Shown here: positions 54,894-64,000 of the stretch, piece after piece
How positions within the stretch are numbered: position 1 is the stretch's first letter
How the letters are laid out: the number at the start of each line of letters is the position of its first letter
Origin: Bin80 sp965208025
GTDB lineage: Bacteria > Bacteroidota > Rhodothermia > Rhodothermales > Bin80
Direction of reading: 5' to 3'
Assembly: GCA_965208025.1 (NCBI GenBank)
Contig: OZ242302.1
Span: forward strand, 2,356,001-2,420,000
Length of the DNA: 64,000 nt
Notes under the pieces: generated by a model
What the model saw: only the letters and a program-made list of their open reading frames with translations
Database searches by the model: none
What the model was told of the DNA's origin: nothing
Translations under genes and position numbers: made by a program

Positions 54894-57143
54894 CTAATTT
54901 ATGTGAGTCATACGTCCCTCGGTACGTTGAATGATTTCCCCCATCTCGGCAGTCATCTGGTAGACGTAGACTCCCGAGGGGAGGTTGAAGACTTCCAGTG
55001 AAAGTGATCTGGAGGCACCCGCAGGTATTCCCCAGAATTTTTCTTGATGGACTTTCTGCCCTAAGATATTGAAGACGTCAACTGATATATTTGCCCTGTG
55101 GGGCAGATCCAGTTGAATGGTGGTGGATGATGTGAATGGGTTGGGATAATTTCCGAGCAGTGCAAAATCAACTATGGAGGATGGATCCGATATATTCGTG
55201 TCCGTGCGAACTCGTATGGTGATCCAGTCAGGATCTGAGTTTGCGTGGCCAAATCGCTCGGTAGCCTCCCCTATGTTTCCTGGAATCGCAACTACCTTGA
55301 AATGGAGATCGGACTCCTCCATTGGGGCGGTAAAACTCGGCGATCCAGTGCCCGAACCAGTCAAACGTATCCCATCTGCAACGGGAATTAATGAACTTGG
55401 CCCATCCACCTGAACCCATTCCCAACGAACTAAATCCCCCCACGGGCCTGTTACATTCGCTTGAATTGAAACCTCAAATCCTAGTCTCACAGACAAGTCC
55501 TCTCCGGCATTGACGGATGGCTTGAATGGCACCCCTGGGTTACTCTTCAATACTAAGCCATCCGCACTGCTGGGGCCCACAAGAGATATCTCGGTCAATT
55601 TTTCAAAAAGATTCTCTGGAAGCGCGGTTAGCTTGTTATAATTTAAAAAAAGCCCAATCAGAGAAGTCATCTTATCAAAAACACCAGCAGGTAAAACAGT
55701 CATTTCATTCCTTATTATGTAAAGCCTGGTTAGCGATCTCTGATGGTCAAAGATCCCCGAGGGCAGCGTAGTTAACTCATTGAAACTCAGCCTAAGTAGG
55801 TTTAACTGGGTCAAGCTATCAAACAGATCCGCGGCGAGCATACTTAAACGATTCCCGCTCAGATAAAGAGTACGAAGTGAGTCCAGATCATCAAAAATGC
55901 CGGCCGGAAGAGTACTAAGTTGATTGCCATTGAGGTAAAGAGTTTTTAGTGAGGTTAGCCCGTCAAAGGAACTAGGGGGGAGCGAGGTTAGCAAATTGTC
56001 GTCTAGCCGGAGTAACCTTATCGCAGTCAAATTAGCAAAGATGCCAGTTGGGAGGGTACTTAATTTGTTGCTATTTAGACTTAGACTTTCCAACATGGTC
56101 AATTCATCAAAGATTCCCGCCGGGAGGGAGGACAATGTAAAGGTATTTCGAATATCAAGGTGTGTTAACTGATTTAATCCATCGAAAACTCCAGGAGGTA
56201 ACGTAGTAAATTTATTATTACCCAAATCAATACTTGCCAAGAAAGTCGACTTACTAAAAATGTCTGGCTGTAATGTGGTTAATTGGTTAAGGCCTAAACT
56301 GATGGAGGTAAGCGATTTCAGGCTATCAAAAAGACCCTCTGGGAGGTTGTCCAGATAGTTACCGTATAAATCAAGACGCTTGAGCAGTAGAAGATCAGCA
56401 AAAACCCCTGCCGGGAGTTCTGTTAATCCATTCTGTGCCAAGCCAAGAATCCTTAGCGATGTAAGATCGGCAAAAATCCCTTCTGGGAGCGTCGTTAAGC
56501 CATTTGAAGTCAAATAGAGTGAGTCCAAAAGAATCAGCCCATTAAAGTCCCCTTCCTTGAGACTGGAAATACCAAGGTTATGTAGTTGCATGTATCCCGT
56601 GATTGAAGCTAAATGTGAACTCGTCACATCAGAACAGCTACTCACATTCGGAATTTGTCTCAAGATCGCATCTACAATCTCCTGTGTCCGATCACAAATA
56701 CCACTTTTCATTTGACGGTTGGGTTTAAGCTTATCTCCGTCTAGCTTTGTCGCATTGAAGCATGGGCTGTTTTCAGAACTCCCTGACACCTCTGATCCTT
56801 GTCTGGAACGATAAGATTTAGGAAATTGCCCCTGAGGAAATGTTTTCTCCACCAGACCGGCGTTCGCACCAGTGAGTTGTCTCCGTCCACCATCACATAG
56901 GTTAGAATCAAGCCCCTCCGAAGATACTTCCTCTGGAGCATGGCTCATCAGGACGCCTGTGAAAAGGAGTTCGTCCTGATTCTCCATGGGGAAGTACTCT
57001 GAATTTGTTTCAAATTCGAGAGAGTTCCCATGTGCCACATCAATCTGTCCGATCGCAGGATGTTGTGACAGCAACATCCCTACAATGAATAAGGGCAATC
57101 CAAAAAACCTAACAGGCTGTGTCACCGTCAACCACATATTCAC
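54894..57143 (-). CDS. LRR surface protein with T9SS sorting domain, paralog 2 (about 13 LRRs)
   Basis: A 749-residue paralog of the protein at 49412-51922: signal peptide (L-F-I-V-G-M-L-L), the N-terminal N-S-E-Y-F-P-M-E-N-Q-D-E, G-I-C-D-R-T, about 13 LRRs (about 200-510) that are more divergent from one another (for example L-Q-P-D-I-F and A-A-D-L-F units), the PKD-like part with W-V-Q-V-D-G-P-S-S, and the sorting domain N-Y-P-N-P-F-T-S-S-T. The C-terminal quarter is almost the same DNA as the third paralog. No broken frames. Surface-exposed scaffold; ligand unknown. Confidence 0.88.
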   Translation of the reverse strand: MNMWLTVTQPVRFFGLPLFIVGMLLSQHPAIGQIDVAHGNSLEFETNSEYFPMENQDELLFTGVLMSHAPEEVSSEGLDSNLCDGGRRQLTGANAGLVEKTFPQGQFPKSYRSRQGSEVSGSSENSPCFNATKLDGDKLKPNRQMKSGICDRTQEIVDAILRQIPNVSSCSDVTSSHLASITGYMQLHNLGISSLKEGDFNGLILLDSLYLTSNGLTTLPEGIFADLTSLRILGLAQNGLTELPAGVFADLLLLKRLDLYGNYLDNLPEGLFDSLKSLTSISLGLNQLTTLQPDIFSKSTFLASIDLGNNKFTTLPPGVFDGLNQLTHLDIRNTFTLSSLPAGIFDELTMLESLSLNSNKLSTLPTGIFANLTAIRLLRLDDNLLTSLPPSSFDGLTSLKTLYLNGNQLSTLPAGIFDDLDSLRTLYLSGNRLSMLAADLFDSLTQLNLLRLSFNELTTLPSGIFDHQRSLTRLYIIRNEMTVLPAGVFDKMTSLIGLFLNYNKLTALPENLFEKLTEISLVGPSSADGLVLKSNPGVPFKPSVNAGEDLSVRLGFEVSIQANVTGPWGDLVRWEWVQVDGPSSLIPVADGIRLTGSGTGSPSFTAPMEESDLHFKVVAIPGNIGEATERFGHANSDPDWITIRVRTDTNISDPSSIVDFALLGNYPNPFTSSTTIQLDLPHRANISVDVFNILGQKVHQEKFWGIPAGASRSLSLEVFNLPSGVYVYQMTAEMGEIIQRTEGRMTHIN

Positions 57144-57691
57144 TGGGCAATGGATTGATAGATTGATTTTGGAGACGACTCACCAAATACTCAATCCGCT
57201 ACGCGGTTGGGCAGGTGCTGTTCCATGGAAGAGTGTGACCGCCTGCAAAATGCGTTCGCCATATCACCGTTTAGCATCCATACGGCAGTCCATCATTCAC
57301 TAATTTTGCATTATTCCAGATGCCTATGACGTCCAAGGGTAAATCGTACAGAGGTTGTAAAATAAACACGCATGGATCGGCATCCATCTTTACCCAAAGG
57401 AACGAATAGTATTGATCGCACTACGTAACTTTATATCCTGTGGAACTTCCTCACCTTACTGATAAAAGTCTGACTCCACGTATTCAGACGGAATAGTCAT
57501 TTTGGTAAACAGGAACAATCGGCTACATAATGATCTGGAAAGCGAGTATATGAGAATCTACCTGTACCATTTTAACCTCAATTAGTTGAACTCTGCCAAT
57601 CAGATACTGAACCCTCTTAAAACCGAGGGAATGACACTCCCCATATATTCTGGAATCCTTATTGATGCATCAAGTTATCGTACTCGTGTCT
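57144..57691. other. Spacer between LRR paralogs 2 and 3
   Basis: About 550 bases with no supported gene. It should hold the promoter of paralog 2. AT-rich and without recognisable structure. Confidence 0.45.
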
Positions 57692-59509
57692 CTAATTGAT
57701 GAGCGTCATACGTCCCTCAGTACGTATCTTGGTCGCTCCCATCTCGGCAGTCACCTGATAGACATAGACTCCGGGTGGGAAATTTGAAACACCAAACGAA
57801 AGTGAATGGGAAGCACCTGCTGATATCCCCCAGAATTTTTCTTGATGTACTTTCTGTCCTAGCATATTGAACACTTGAACAGATACATCTGCCTGATATG
57901 GTAGATCCAATAAAATGGAGGTGGTTGAGGTGAATGGATTGGGATAATTTCCATGTAATGCAAAGTTGACTACGGAGGATGGATCCGAGATGTTCGTGTC
58001 GGTGCGAACTCGTATGGTGATCCAGTCAGGATCTGAGTTTGTATGGCCAAATCGCTCGGTAGCCTCCCCTATGTTTCCTGGAATCGCAATCACACTGAAG
58101 TGTAGATCCGTCTCCTCCATTGGGGCAGTAAAACTGGGTGATCCAGTATCCACACCAGTCAAGCGTATCGCATCTGGAGCGGGAATTAATGAACTTGGTC
58201 CGTCAACCTGAACCCATTCCCAACGAACTAAATCACCCCATGGGCCTGTAGCATTTGCTTGAATTGATACTTCAGATCCTGATCTCGCAGTGAAATCCTC
58301 ACCGACGTTGACCACAGGCTTAAAGGGTGCCCCCAAGTTATCTTGAAGGTATAGCCCCAGCAAGATGAACGAAGCATCCAGTTCTAATTCTACAAGATCT
58401 TCAAGAATGCCCTCTGGGAGCACACTTAACTCATTTTGTGATAAATTCAGTAAGGTCAGCGACGTTAGACCGTCAAATAGGTCGTCGGGGAGAATGCTCA
58501 GATCATTATTATTCAAGGCAAGACTAATGAGAGAGTTCAACTCATCAAAGATGCCGTCTGGGAGTTCGGTCAATATATTACTACCCAGCCAAAGCTCTGT
58601 CAGCGAGGTGAGTTTATCAAAGAGGCCGACCGGGAGTAAGCTTAACTCATTTTGTGAAAGAGAAAGCCTTTCCAGCGAGGTGAGTTCATCAAAGAGGCCG
58701 ACCGGGAGTAGACTCAGATTATTTCCATCAAAGGATATATTGGTCAGCGAAGTCAACTTATCAAAGATGCCTTCTGAGAGAGTGCTCAAGTCATTTCCAA
58801 ATAAATCAAGTAGCGTTAGCGATGTCAACTCATCAAAGATGCCATTTGGAAGTGTGCTCAGGTTGTTTTGAGACAAATAAAGTTCGGTCAGCGAGGTTAG
58901 ACCGTTGAAATCTGTGTCCTTCAGACTTGAAATATTCTTAGATTCTAATCGCAAATCGCCTGTAATTGCAGCCAATTGTCCACTCGTTACTGCTGCACAG
59001 TCGTTTACGCCAGAGATCTTCTCTAAAATTGCATCAATGACCTCTACGGTCCGATCACAAATGTTTCGGTTCAAATGTTGGGTTGGTTTGTGTTCAACAA
59101 CAAAAGACTTCGGCACATCAACGCATGGATCAAATTCAGAGATCTCTTGGGGTTCTATTCCCATTTGAAGATGTTCTGAATGAGAAAACGTCCCTTGAAT
59201 CGGGGTTCTGCCCTCCAAGTAGGTATTCGCATGGATAATATATTTCCGTCCATCTCCGCATAGGTTGGGATTGATTCTTGACGAATATCCCGGCTCATGA
59301 ACTAGATTCATCTGCATATCCACGGTAGAGAATTCGTCAGACTCTTGCAGTTGAATACCCTGAATTTTCATCTCAAGTCCGAGATGATTCTTCTGGACTA
59401 TCTCAATCTGTCCAAATGCAGGATCATGCACTAGCAACACCCACGCAATGAATAAGGTCAAACCCGAAAATCTGAAATACTGTGTCATTGCCAAACTATT
59501 AATTACCAT
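57692..59509 (-). CDS. LRR surface protein with T9SS sorting domain, paralog 3 (about 7 LRRs)
   Basis: The shortest paralog (605 residues) keeps the full frame: signal peptide (F-R-F-S-G-L-T-L-F-I-A-W-V-L), N-terminal region with I-C-D-R-T-V-E-V-I-D-A-I-L, 7 LRRs (about 200-370), PKD-like W-E-W-V-Q-V-D-G-P-S-S and sorting domain N-Y-P-N-P-F-T-S-T-T. The start at 59509 was preferred over TTG 59521 and ATG 59488 since it aligns with paralog 2 (both have T-Q about 8 residues in). Variation of LRR count among paralogs (17, 13, 7) points to expansion or contraction of 72-bp units. Confidence 0.87.
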   Translation of the reverse strand: MVINSLAMTQYFRFSGLTLFIAWVLLVHDPAFGQIEIVQKNHLGLEMKIQGIQLQESDEFSTVDMQMNLVHEPGYSSRINPNLCGDGRKYIIHANTYLEGRTPIQGTFSHSEHLQMGIEPQEISEFDPCVDVPKSFVVEHKPTQHLNRNICDRTVEVIDAILEKISGVNDCAAVTSGQLAAITGDLRLESKNISSLKDTDFNGLTSLTELYLSQNNLSTLPNGIFDELTSLTLLDLFGNDLSTLSEGIFDKLTSLTNISFDGNNLSLLPVGLFDELTSLERLSLSQNELSLLPVGLFDKLTSLTELWLGSNILTELPDGIFDELNSLISLALNNNDLSILPDDLFDGLTSLTLLNLSQNELSVLPEGILEDLVELELDASFILLGLYLQDNLGAPFKPVVNVGEDFTARSGSEVSIQANATGPWGDLVRWEWVQVDGPSSLIPAPDAIRLTGVDTGSPSFTAPMEETDLHFSVIAIPGNIGEATERFGHTNSDPDWITIRVRTDTNISDPSSVVNFALHGNYPNPFTSTTSILLDLPYQADVSVQVFNMLGQKVHQEKFWGISAGASHSLSFGVSNFPPGVYVYQVTAEMGATKIRTEGRMTLIN

Positions 59510-59885
59510 GTAATCAAGCAAAGATTATTTTTGGAAGATAACCATTGAATGAAGATGCAAGACTTCTACACCTTAGAGTTCTATTTTGTTAACTTTAGTA
59601 TCTCCGCACCTGTAATTTGTCATCCGCTTCACAAAGTATTTCATTGAAAATGATCAGATAGGGGCCATGGTAATCTCCAAGCAAGAAATTCCAGCTTTGA
59701 AGGACTAGGTTTATCAATCCATTCGCTTCCCCAACATAAACCAATCTGCTTGGACCTAGAATGGAAAAATATATTATTTTGTGGCATACATGCTGGTGTT
59801 GAACATCATCAAGTATCACTTGGTCAACAATGTGGGAATTCTGTATGGAATCAATATTTTTTCATAGCGGTCCATCAGCCTTTAT
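59510..59885. other. Intergenic region before TRAP genes
   Basis: About 375 bases between divergent LRR paralog 3 and dctQ. It contains a minus-strand frame (59595-59819) without a recognisable family or start context; not supported. Promoters of both neighbours expected. Confidence 0.4.
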
Positions 59886-60512
59886 ATGTCGCTAACCAAA
59901 ATCGTGACGACCTGCGCTAACCGAATTGAGAAAGCAACGGATCTCTTCGGAAGACTAACTTGGTACTGTACGCTCCTTATGGTGATCACCGGTGCCTACA
60001 ACGCAGTCACACGTTCCCTCTCTGGCTGGGCTCATATTGATCCTTCCAGTGCAAGCACATTTCAGAAACTTCTCTACTGGATTGGTGAAGCAGCACGACA
60101 AGGTAGTTCCAATACATTTATTGAGTTCCAGTGGTATCTGTTCAGCATCATCTTCCTGTTAGGAGCTTCCTATGCCCTGAAATCCGACGCCCATGTTCGA
60201 GTTGATGTATTTTACAACCGCCTTTCGGTGACCGCTCAAACGTGGGTAAATATCGCCGGCTCCCTGATTTTTCTTCTGCCCTTTTGTATCCTCATGATTT
60301 GGTCTTCTTGGCCGGTCGTTGTAGATTCTTGGATCCTGTTGGAGGGATCGCCCGATCCTGGCGGCTTACCCCGCTATCCTCTCTTGACCGTCGTCCCACT
60401 TGCGTTCATGTTGCTGATGGCTCAAGGGTTGGCCTTTACAGCTCGCGAAATGATGCAACTCTTAGCGATAATGTCCAATAACAAGCATCTACATAAAGAT
60501 GGCGGGGCTTGA
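59886..60512 (+). CDS. TRAP transporter small permease (DctQ type)
   Basis: DctQ is the small four-helix subunit of a TRAP carrier, stabilising the large DctM permease. The 208-residue product shows helical stretches W-Y-C-T-L-L-M-V-I-T-G-A-Y-N-A-V, F-S-I-I-F-L-L-G-A-S-Y-A-L-K (followed by the family motif S-D-A-H-V-R-V-D-V-F) and P-L-A-F-M-L-L-M-A-Q-G. It overlaps dctM by 14 bases. The longer periplasmic loop between helices 1 and 2 fits the large DctQ subtype seen with DctP-family-7 binding proteins. Confidence 0.85.
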   Translation: MSLTKIVTTCANRIEKATDLFGRLTWYCTLLMVITGAYNAVTRSLSGWAHIDPSSASTFQKLLYWIGEAARQGSSNTFIEFQWYLFSIIFLLGASYALKSDAHVRVDVFYNRLSVTAQTWVNIAGSLIFLLPFCILMIWSSWPVVVDSWILLEGSPDPGGLPRYPLLTVVPLAFMLLMAQGLAFTAREMMQLLAIMSNNKHLHKDGGA

Positions 60513-61848
60513 GTGGTTAGCGCCGCTCATGTTTGCGGTCGCATTATTAATGATTTTCTCTGGCTACCCTGTAGCGTTTTCTCTTGGTGGTGCTTCTCTG
60601 GTATTTGCGGTGATCGGAGTTAGTGCAGGCTACTTCGACTGGAATCTGATGCTTGCAATGCCGGACCGATTATTCGGCATCATGTCAAACTATACTCTCT
60701 TAGCTGTCCCATTCTTCATCTTTATGGGTACCATGCTGGAAAAGAGTAACCTTGCCCGAGACCTATTGCATACGATTGGGCTTCTGTTTGGCCCAGTTCG
60801 GGGAGGTTTAGCCTTCGCAGTGATTCTGGTGGGCGTACTACTTGCAGCTGCAACTGGCATTGTTGGAGCAAGCGTTGTCGCCATGGGAATGATTTCGCTC
60901 CCCATCATGCTCAAGAATGGATATTCCAAAGAGCTCTCCGCGGGGGTAATCACAGCAACTGGAACACTTGGACAAATTATTCCTCCCAGTGTGGTACTAG
61001 TGGTTTTAGCCGACCAGCTTGGCGTGTCAGTCGGTGACCTGTTTATCGGTGCACTTGTCCCGGGGGTAATGCTGGCGCTTCTCTACGCAGTATATGCGGC
61101 AGGAGCTGCGATCTTCAATCCAACCGCAGCGCCTGCCATTTCTAAAATTACGCGCGACGAAGAGCACGGAGAATTGTTACGGAAAGTCTTTCTGGTTATG
61201 CTCCCTCCTTTGCTCCTCATCTTCGTCGTACTTGGAAGCATCTTCGCCGGAATTGCTACCCCCACCGAATCAGGGGCACTGGGAGCAGTTGGAGCCATCG
61301 GCCTGGCAGCTTTGAATCGCCGACTAACCAAGAAAGCCCTACTTCGGACGATGGAAGAGACTACGAAGCTCACCGCCATGGTAATGATGCTTCTCATTGC
61401 TTCCACCGCATTTGCCCTCGTATTTAGGGGGCTGGACGGGGGGATCTGGATTGAAGATCTTCTGATCAATCTCCCTGGAGGGGTGATCGGCTTCCTGATC
61501 CTTGCGAACCTAGCCATCTTTATTCTTGGGTTTTTCATTGACTTCTTTGAGATCGCGTTCATTATTATCCCTCTCATGGTTCTTCCGGCAGCCCAGCTCT
61601 TGAGCCCAATGCTCGGAGTACCCGAAAGTACCGCCTTGGTGTGGTTTGGTGTGATGGTCGGAATGAACTTGCAAACCTCCTTCTTGACGCCACCTTTTGG
61701 GTTTGCCCTCTTTTATCTTCGTGGAGTCGCACCACCTGAGATAAAGACTGAAGCCATTTACCGGGGAGCAATCCCGTTCATAGCTATTCAGGTCATTGGC
61801 CTGATCCTTCTGATCTTGCTACCTGATCTAGTCCTATGGGCTCTTTGA
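60499..61848 (+). CDS. TRAP transporter large permease (DctM type)
   Basis: The 449-residue DctM protein is the ion-coupled translocation subunit, with about 12 hydrophobic segments. Motifs include G-Y-P-V-A-F-S-L-G-G near the start, F-F-I-F-M-G-T-M-L-E, A-T-G-I-V-G-A-S-V-V-A-M, T-L-G-Q-I-I-P-P-S, T-P-T-E-S-G-A-L and L-T-P-P-F-G-F-A-L-F. It forms a unit with dctQ upstream. The third component, DctP, is encoded on the other strand just past its stop (5 bases away, tail to tail). Confidence 0.92.
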   Translation: MAGLEWLAPLMFAVALLMIFSGYPVAFSLGGASLVFAVIGVSAGYFDWNLMLAMPDRLFGIMSNYTLLAVPFFIFMGTMLEKSNLARDLLHTIGLLFGPVRGGLAFAVILVGVLLAAATGIVGASVVAMGMISLPIMLKNGYSKELSAGVITATGTLGQIIPPSVVLVVLADQLGVSVGDLFIGALVPGVMLALLYAVYAAGAAIFNPTAAPAISKITRDEEHGELLRKVFLVMLPPLLLIFVVLGSIFAGIATPTESGALGAVGAIGLAALNRRLTKKALLRTMEETTKLTAMVMMLLIASTAFALVFRGLDGGIWIEDLLINLPGGVIGFLILANLAIFILGFFIDFFEIAFIIIPLMVLPAAQLLSPMLGVPESTALVWFGVMVGMNLQTSFLTPPFGFALFYLRGVAPPEIKTEAIYRGAIPFIAIQVIGLILLILLPDLVLWAL

Positions 61849-61852
61849 GAAC

Positions 61853-62974
61853 TCACACATTCGTCCTATTACGAGAGTTCATGAACGATTGCATCGTATA
61901 CTCGGACGTATGGATCCACTGATCGGATTCTCTACGCCACGATAGAAATGAATCGTGCAATCTTGCAAAACCGGAATCAGTGCGCTCCTCGCGTAATAGA
62001 TCTTCGGTCGCTTGGTAGGCAGCTTCCATTACATCTTGGGGGAATGGTCGCAGTTCAACGTCCGAACTGAGGATCCGCTGAAATGCAGGTGGGTTGAGCG
62101 CATCGTATCTGGCAAGCATGTACTGATTCGCTTCGGCCATTGCAACCTCCAATGCCGCCTGATAGGCAGAGGGAAGTTCATCCATCGCCTGCTGGTTGAC
62201 GAAGAAGGACAGATTTGCTGACGGCTCCCACCATCCTGGATAATAGTAATAGCTGGCAACCTGATTAAACCCAAGTTTTTCATCATCATAGGGGCCGACC
62301 CATTCTGCCGCATCAATGGCCCCACGCTCCAGTGCCGGATAAATCTCGCCGCCTGGAATCTGCTGAACGGTCACTCCCAACTGATCCATTACCCGTCCGC
62401 CCAAGCCAGGAATGCGCATGGAAAGCCCGTTCAGATCCTGTAAGCTATTGATTTCTCTGTTGAACCAGCCTCCCATCTGCGCGCCAGTATTTCCACCAGG
62501 AAAATTTAGTACCTCATAATCAGCAAATAATTCTCTCAATACTGCCTGTCCACCACCTTCATAAACCCAACTGTTGTATTGACGGGCTGTAAGCCCAAAT
62601 GGAACAGTCGTTTCAAATGCAAAAGCTGGATTCTTGCCGATATAATAATATCCAGCGGAATGCCCCATTTGTACGGTGCCTTTTTGGACTGAATCAAGGA
62701 CTTCAAATGCTGGGACGATCTCTCCTGCTGGATAAACCCGAATCGTGAATCGATCATCCGTGAGTTGACTGACTCGGGTACTCATGACCTCAGCAGCTCC
62801 ATAAATCGTATCCAACGAACGTGCAAAACTTGACGCTAATCTCCACCGAATCGTTGGCGCACTGGTCAGGACAGCGGGAGACTCTGCACGCTGCGTCCCG
62901 CAACCCGTCAGAACAGTTCCTGCCGTAGCGGCGATCGCTGTTTTTTTGATGAAATTTCTTCGTTTCATGGTCAT
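61853..62974 (-). CDS. TRAP substrate-binding lipoprotein (DctP type) with Tat-like signal
   Basis: A 373-residue binding protein: M-T-M-K-R-R-N-F-I-K-K is a twin-arginine-type signal, followed by a short hydrophobic stretch and the lipobox L-T-G-C-G. The mature part has V-Y-P-A-G-E-I-V-P, G-A-Q-M-G-G-W-F-N-R-E-I, L-N-G-L-S-M-R-I-P-G-L-G-G, E-I-Y-P-A-L-E-R-G-A-I-D-A-A-E-W-V-G-P-Y-D-D, and Y-Y-Y-P-G-W-W-E-P, features of the DctP-7/mannitol-chloroaromatic subgroup that binds carboxylates such as 2-oxo acids or lactate. It faces dctM tail to tail and overlaps the SDR stop at 62971-62974. Confidence 0.88.
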   Translation of the reverse strand: MTMKRRNFIKKTAIAATAGTVLTGCGTQRAESPAVLTSAPTIRWRLASSFARSLDTIYGAAEVMSTRVSQLTDDRFTIRVYPAGEIVPAFEVLDSVQKGTVQMGHSAGYYYIGKNPAFAFETTVPFGLTARQYNSWVYEGGGQAVLRELFADYEVLNFPGGNTGAQMGGWFNREINSLQDLNGLSMRIPGLGGRVMDQLGVTVQQIPGGEIYPALERGAIDAAEWVGPYDDEKLGFNQVASYYYYPGWWEPSANLSFFVNQQAMDELPSAYQAALEVAMAEANQYMLARYDALNPPAFQRILSSDVELRPFPQDVMEAAYQATEDLLREERTDSGFARLHDSFLSWRRESDQWIHTSEYTMQSFMNSRNRTNV

Positions 62975-63678
62975 CCGCGCGGTCGGAGGGGACGCATCAC
63001 AACTTCAGAAATCAAATAGTTTTCTGGTGCTTGCAAGATATGTAGGACGGTGGATGCGATCTCCTTTGCATCCATGGGGTTTGGTGCTCCCTGCGAACCA
63101 GCAATTGATCCAAATTCGGTCGCGACACTACCTGGACATATACAGGTCACTTTAATCCCATCTCCCCGAAGTTCCTTCATCGTCGCATCACTGAAGCCAC
63201 GCAATCCAAATTTCGTTGCGTTGTACGCGCTTAAATTTGGATTTCCAACCAGACCTGCAACGGAGGCAACATGAATGATATGTCCTCCAAACCCGCTTTG
63301 CTTATTTTGGGCTTTCATAAATGGAACGGCGAAATGTGTACAAAGATAGACGCCAGTCAAATTTGTATCAATTTGTACATCCCAATCTTCTTTGGTTTGA
63401 GCATCAATAGCCGCAAACCTGCCAAGACCTGCATTATTGATCAGAATATCAACGCGGTCCAGACCTGAAAAAGCATTCCACACCGAGGCTTTATCTGTCA
63501 CATCACATTGGATCGGCTTAAAGCCTGCACCCAATTCAGATTCCAGTAATTTTAGACGTTCTAACCTCCGTGCAAGACCATATACCGTAGTGTCCTGTTG
63601 AACCAACTGTCGTGCAAATTCGCTCCCAAGTCCACTACTAGCCCCCGTAACGACTGCCACCTTCTTGCTGAGATTCAT
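62971..63678 (-). CDS. Short-chain dehydrogenase/reductase
   Basis: A 235-residue SDR with T-G-A-S-S-G-L-G, D-I-L-I-N-N-A-G, the Ser at V-A-S-V-A-G and Y-N-A-T-K-F, ending P-G-S-V-A-T-E-F and a short C-terminus. I chose the ATG at 63678 (M-N-L-S-K-K-V-A-V-V-T-G); the longer frame to 63798 would overlap the divergent aminotransferase. The TGA overlaps the ATG of dctP, so it is cotranscribed with the binding protein. Substrate unknown. Confidence 0.88.
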   Translation of the reverse strand: MNLSKKVAVVTGASSGLGSEFARQLVQQDTTVYGLARRLERLKLLESELGAGFKPIQCDVTDKASVWNAFSGLDRVDILINNAGLGRFAAIDAQTKEDWDVQIDTNLTGVYLCTHFAVPFMKAQNKQSGFGGHIIHVASVAGLVGNPNLSAYNATKFGLRGFSDATMKELRGDGIKVTCICPGSVATEFGSIAGSQGAPNPMDAKEIASTVLHILQAPENYLISEVVMRPLRPRG

Positions 63679-63753
63679 ATTTTTACTTATTCGTTCAACA
63701 ATCTTGAACCCCCGCTTTATACACCTGTTCGCCATTGAATGAGACTCCATTAG

Positions 63754-64000
63754 ATGAACCCTGATTTTGCTCGTCATCTTGCGTGGACAAGCGATCACCC
63801 TCTTGGCTTTGACATTGACCGAGCGGAGGGGCCATTCCTTTTCTTGTCAAAAGGTGGCCGTCTCATTGATTTTATCAGCGGTATCGCCGTCTCCTCGCTT
63901 GGACACAGGCATCCAGTCGTTTTACAGGCAATCCGGGACCAACTGGACAGGTATCTCCATGTCATGGTCTACGGGGAGTTCATCCAGAGTCCTCAAGTGC
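63754..64000 (+). CDS. Class III aminotransferase, N-terminal part (runs off the window)
   Basis: From the ATG at 63754 (M-N-P-D-F-A-R-H-L) the frame stays open to the window end. It contains the signature of class III (PLP, fold type I) aminotransferases: G-x-R-L-I-D-F-I-S-G-I-A-V-S-S-L-G-H-R-H-P-x-V. Relatives include acetylornithine, 4-aminobutyrate and lysine aminotransferases; the W-T-S-D-H-P-L lead-in matches acetylornithine/omega-amino transaminases of this lineage. It is divergent from the SDR with a 75-base spacer. Confidence 0.85.
   Translation, partial: MNPDFARHLAWTSDHPLGFDIDRAEGPFLFLSKGGRLIDFISGIAVSSLGHRHPVVLQAIRDQLDRYLHVMVYGEFIQSPQV

Noticed and set aside
59595..59819. 74-codon minus-strand frame upstream of dctQ
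   Set aside because: No recognisable domain, no start context, and it lies in the likely promoter region.

Overview
The window looks like a chromosome segment of a Rhodothermota/Bacteroidota-lineage bacterium. Supporting signs are Por-type (type IX secretion) C-terminal sorting domains on CotH, leucine-rich-repeat (LRR) and peptidase proteins, a Bacteroidota-type three-gene succinate dehydrogenase, an RNase G/outer-membrane protein/AroQ operon, an LptE lipoprotein, and a fold-level set of intact housekeeping genes (thiL, anmK, miaB, ribD, ribE, nadE, gltA). The many LRR proteins, a sulfotransferase cluster, insertion-sequence relics and broken accessory genes would fit a host- or particle-associated marine lifestyle, but that is inference.

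Layout. 1-3.3 kb is a decayed accessory zone: a 5'-truncated DprA-like (SLOG) gene, an ISXO2-type transposase relic, a membrane-protein pseudogene and one small membrane ORF. 3.3-12.7 kb is core: thiL, a Panacea-type antitoxin-like gene with a truncated overlapping partner, then a leftward operon miaB - sigma54 activator - lptE - GT2 glycosyltransferase - TPR protein - anmK. 12.9-14.1 kb is a DUF6978/DUF1828-DUF1829 two-gene module with a frameshift. 14.3-22.9 kb holds a CotH surface protein with an 8-C tract at its start, a previously unannotated ORF-less group II intron on the minus strand, and a 1788-residue LRR/Calx-beta/beta-barrel protein.

22.9-26.3 kb is an insertion hot spot: a complete IS1634-type element with an exceptionally long 72-bp target duplication, beside a nonsense-mutated gene and an ISL3-type relic. 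26.3-31.3 kb is a compact five-gene cluster (DUF1214, sulfotransferase, two short-chain dehydrogenases, SRPBCC) that reads as one leftward operon and is the best candidate for an undescribed pathway. 31.3-34.4 kb contains decayed secreted-protein genes with a 56-bp exact repeat.

34.8-49.3 kb returns to core metabolism: riboflavin (ribE, ribD), NAD synthase, a tight rng-OMP-small protein-MBL-aroQ operon, citrate synthase, sdhCAB and a Ca/Na-type antiporter. 49.4-59.5 kb is a surface-protein array of three paralogous LRR proteins (about 17, 13 and 7 LRRs) around a frameshifted FTP/M36-like metallopeptidase. 59.9-64 kb carries a TRAP transporter whose binding protein is encoded convergently, an SDR, and the start of a class III aminotransferase.

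A recurring theme is disruption of accessory genes, often at homopolymers, while core genes stay open. Either slippage/decay or residual assembly error could cause this; raw reads would decide. No tRNA, rRNA, CRISPR array, FMN or TPP riboswitch was recognised.
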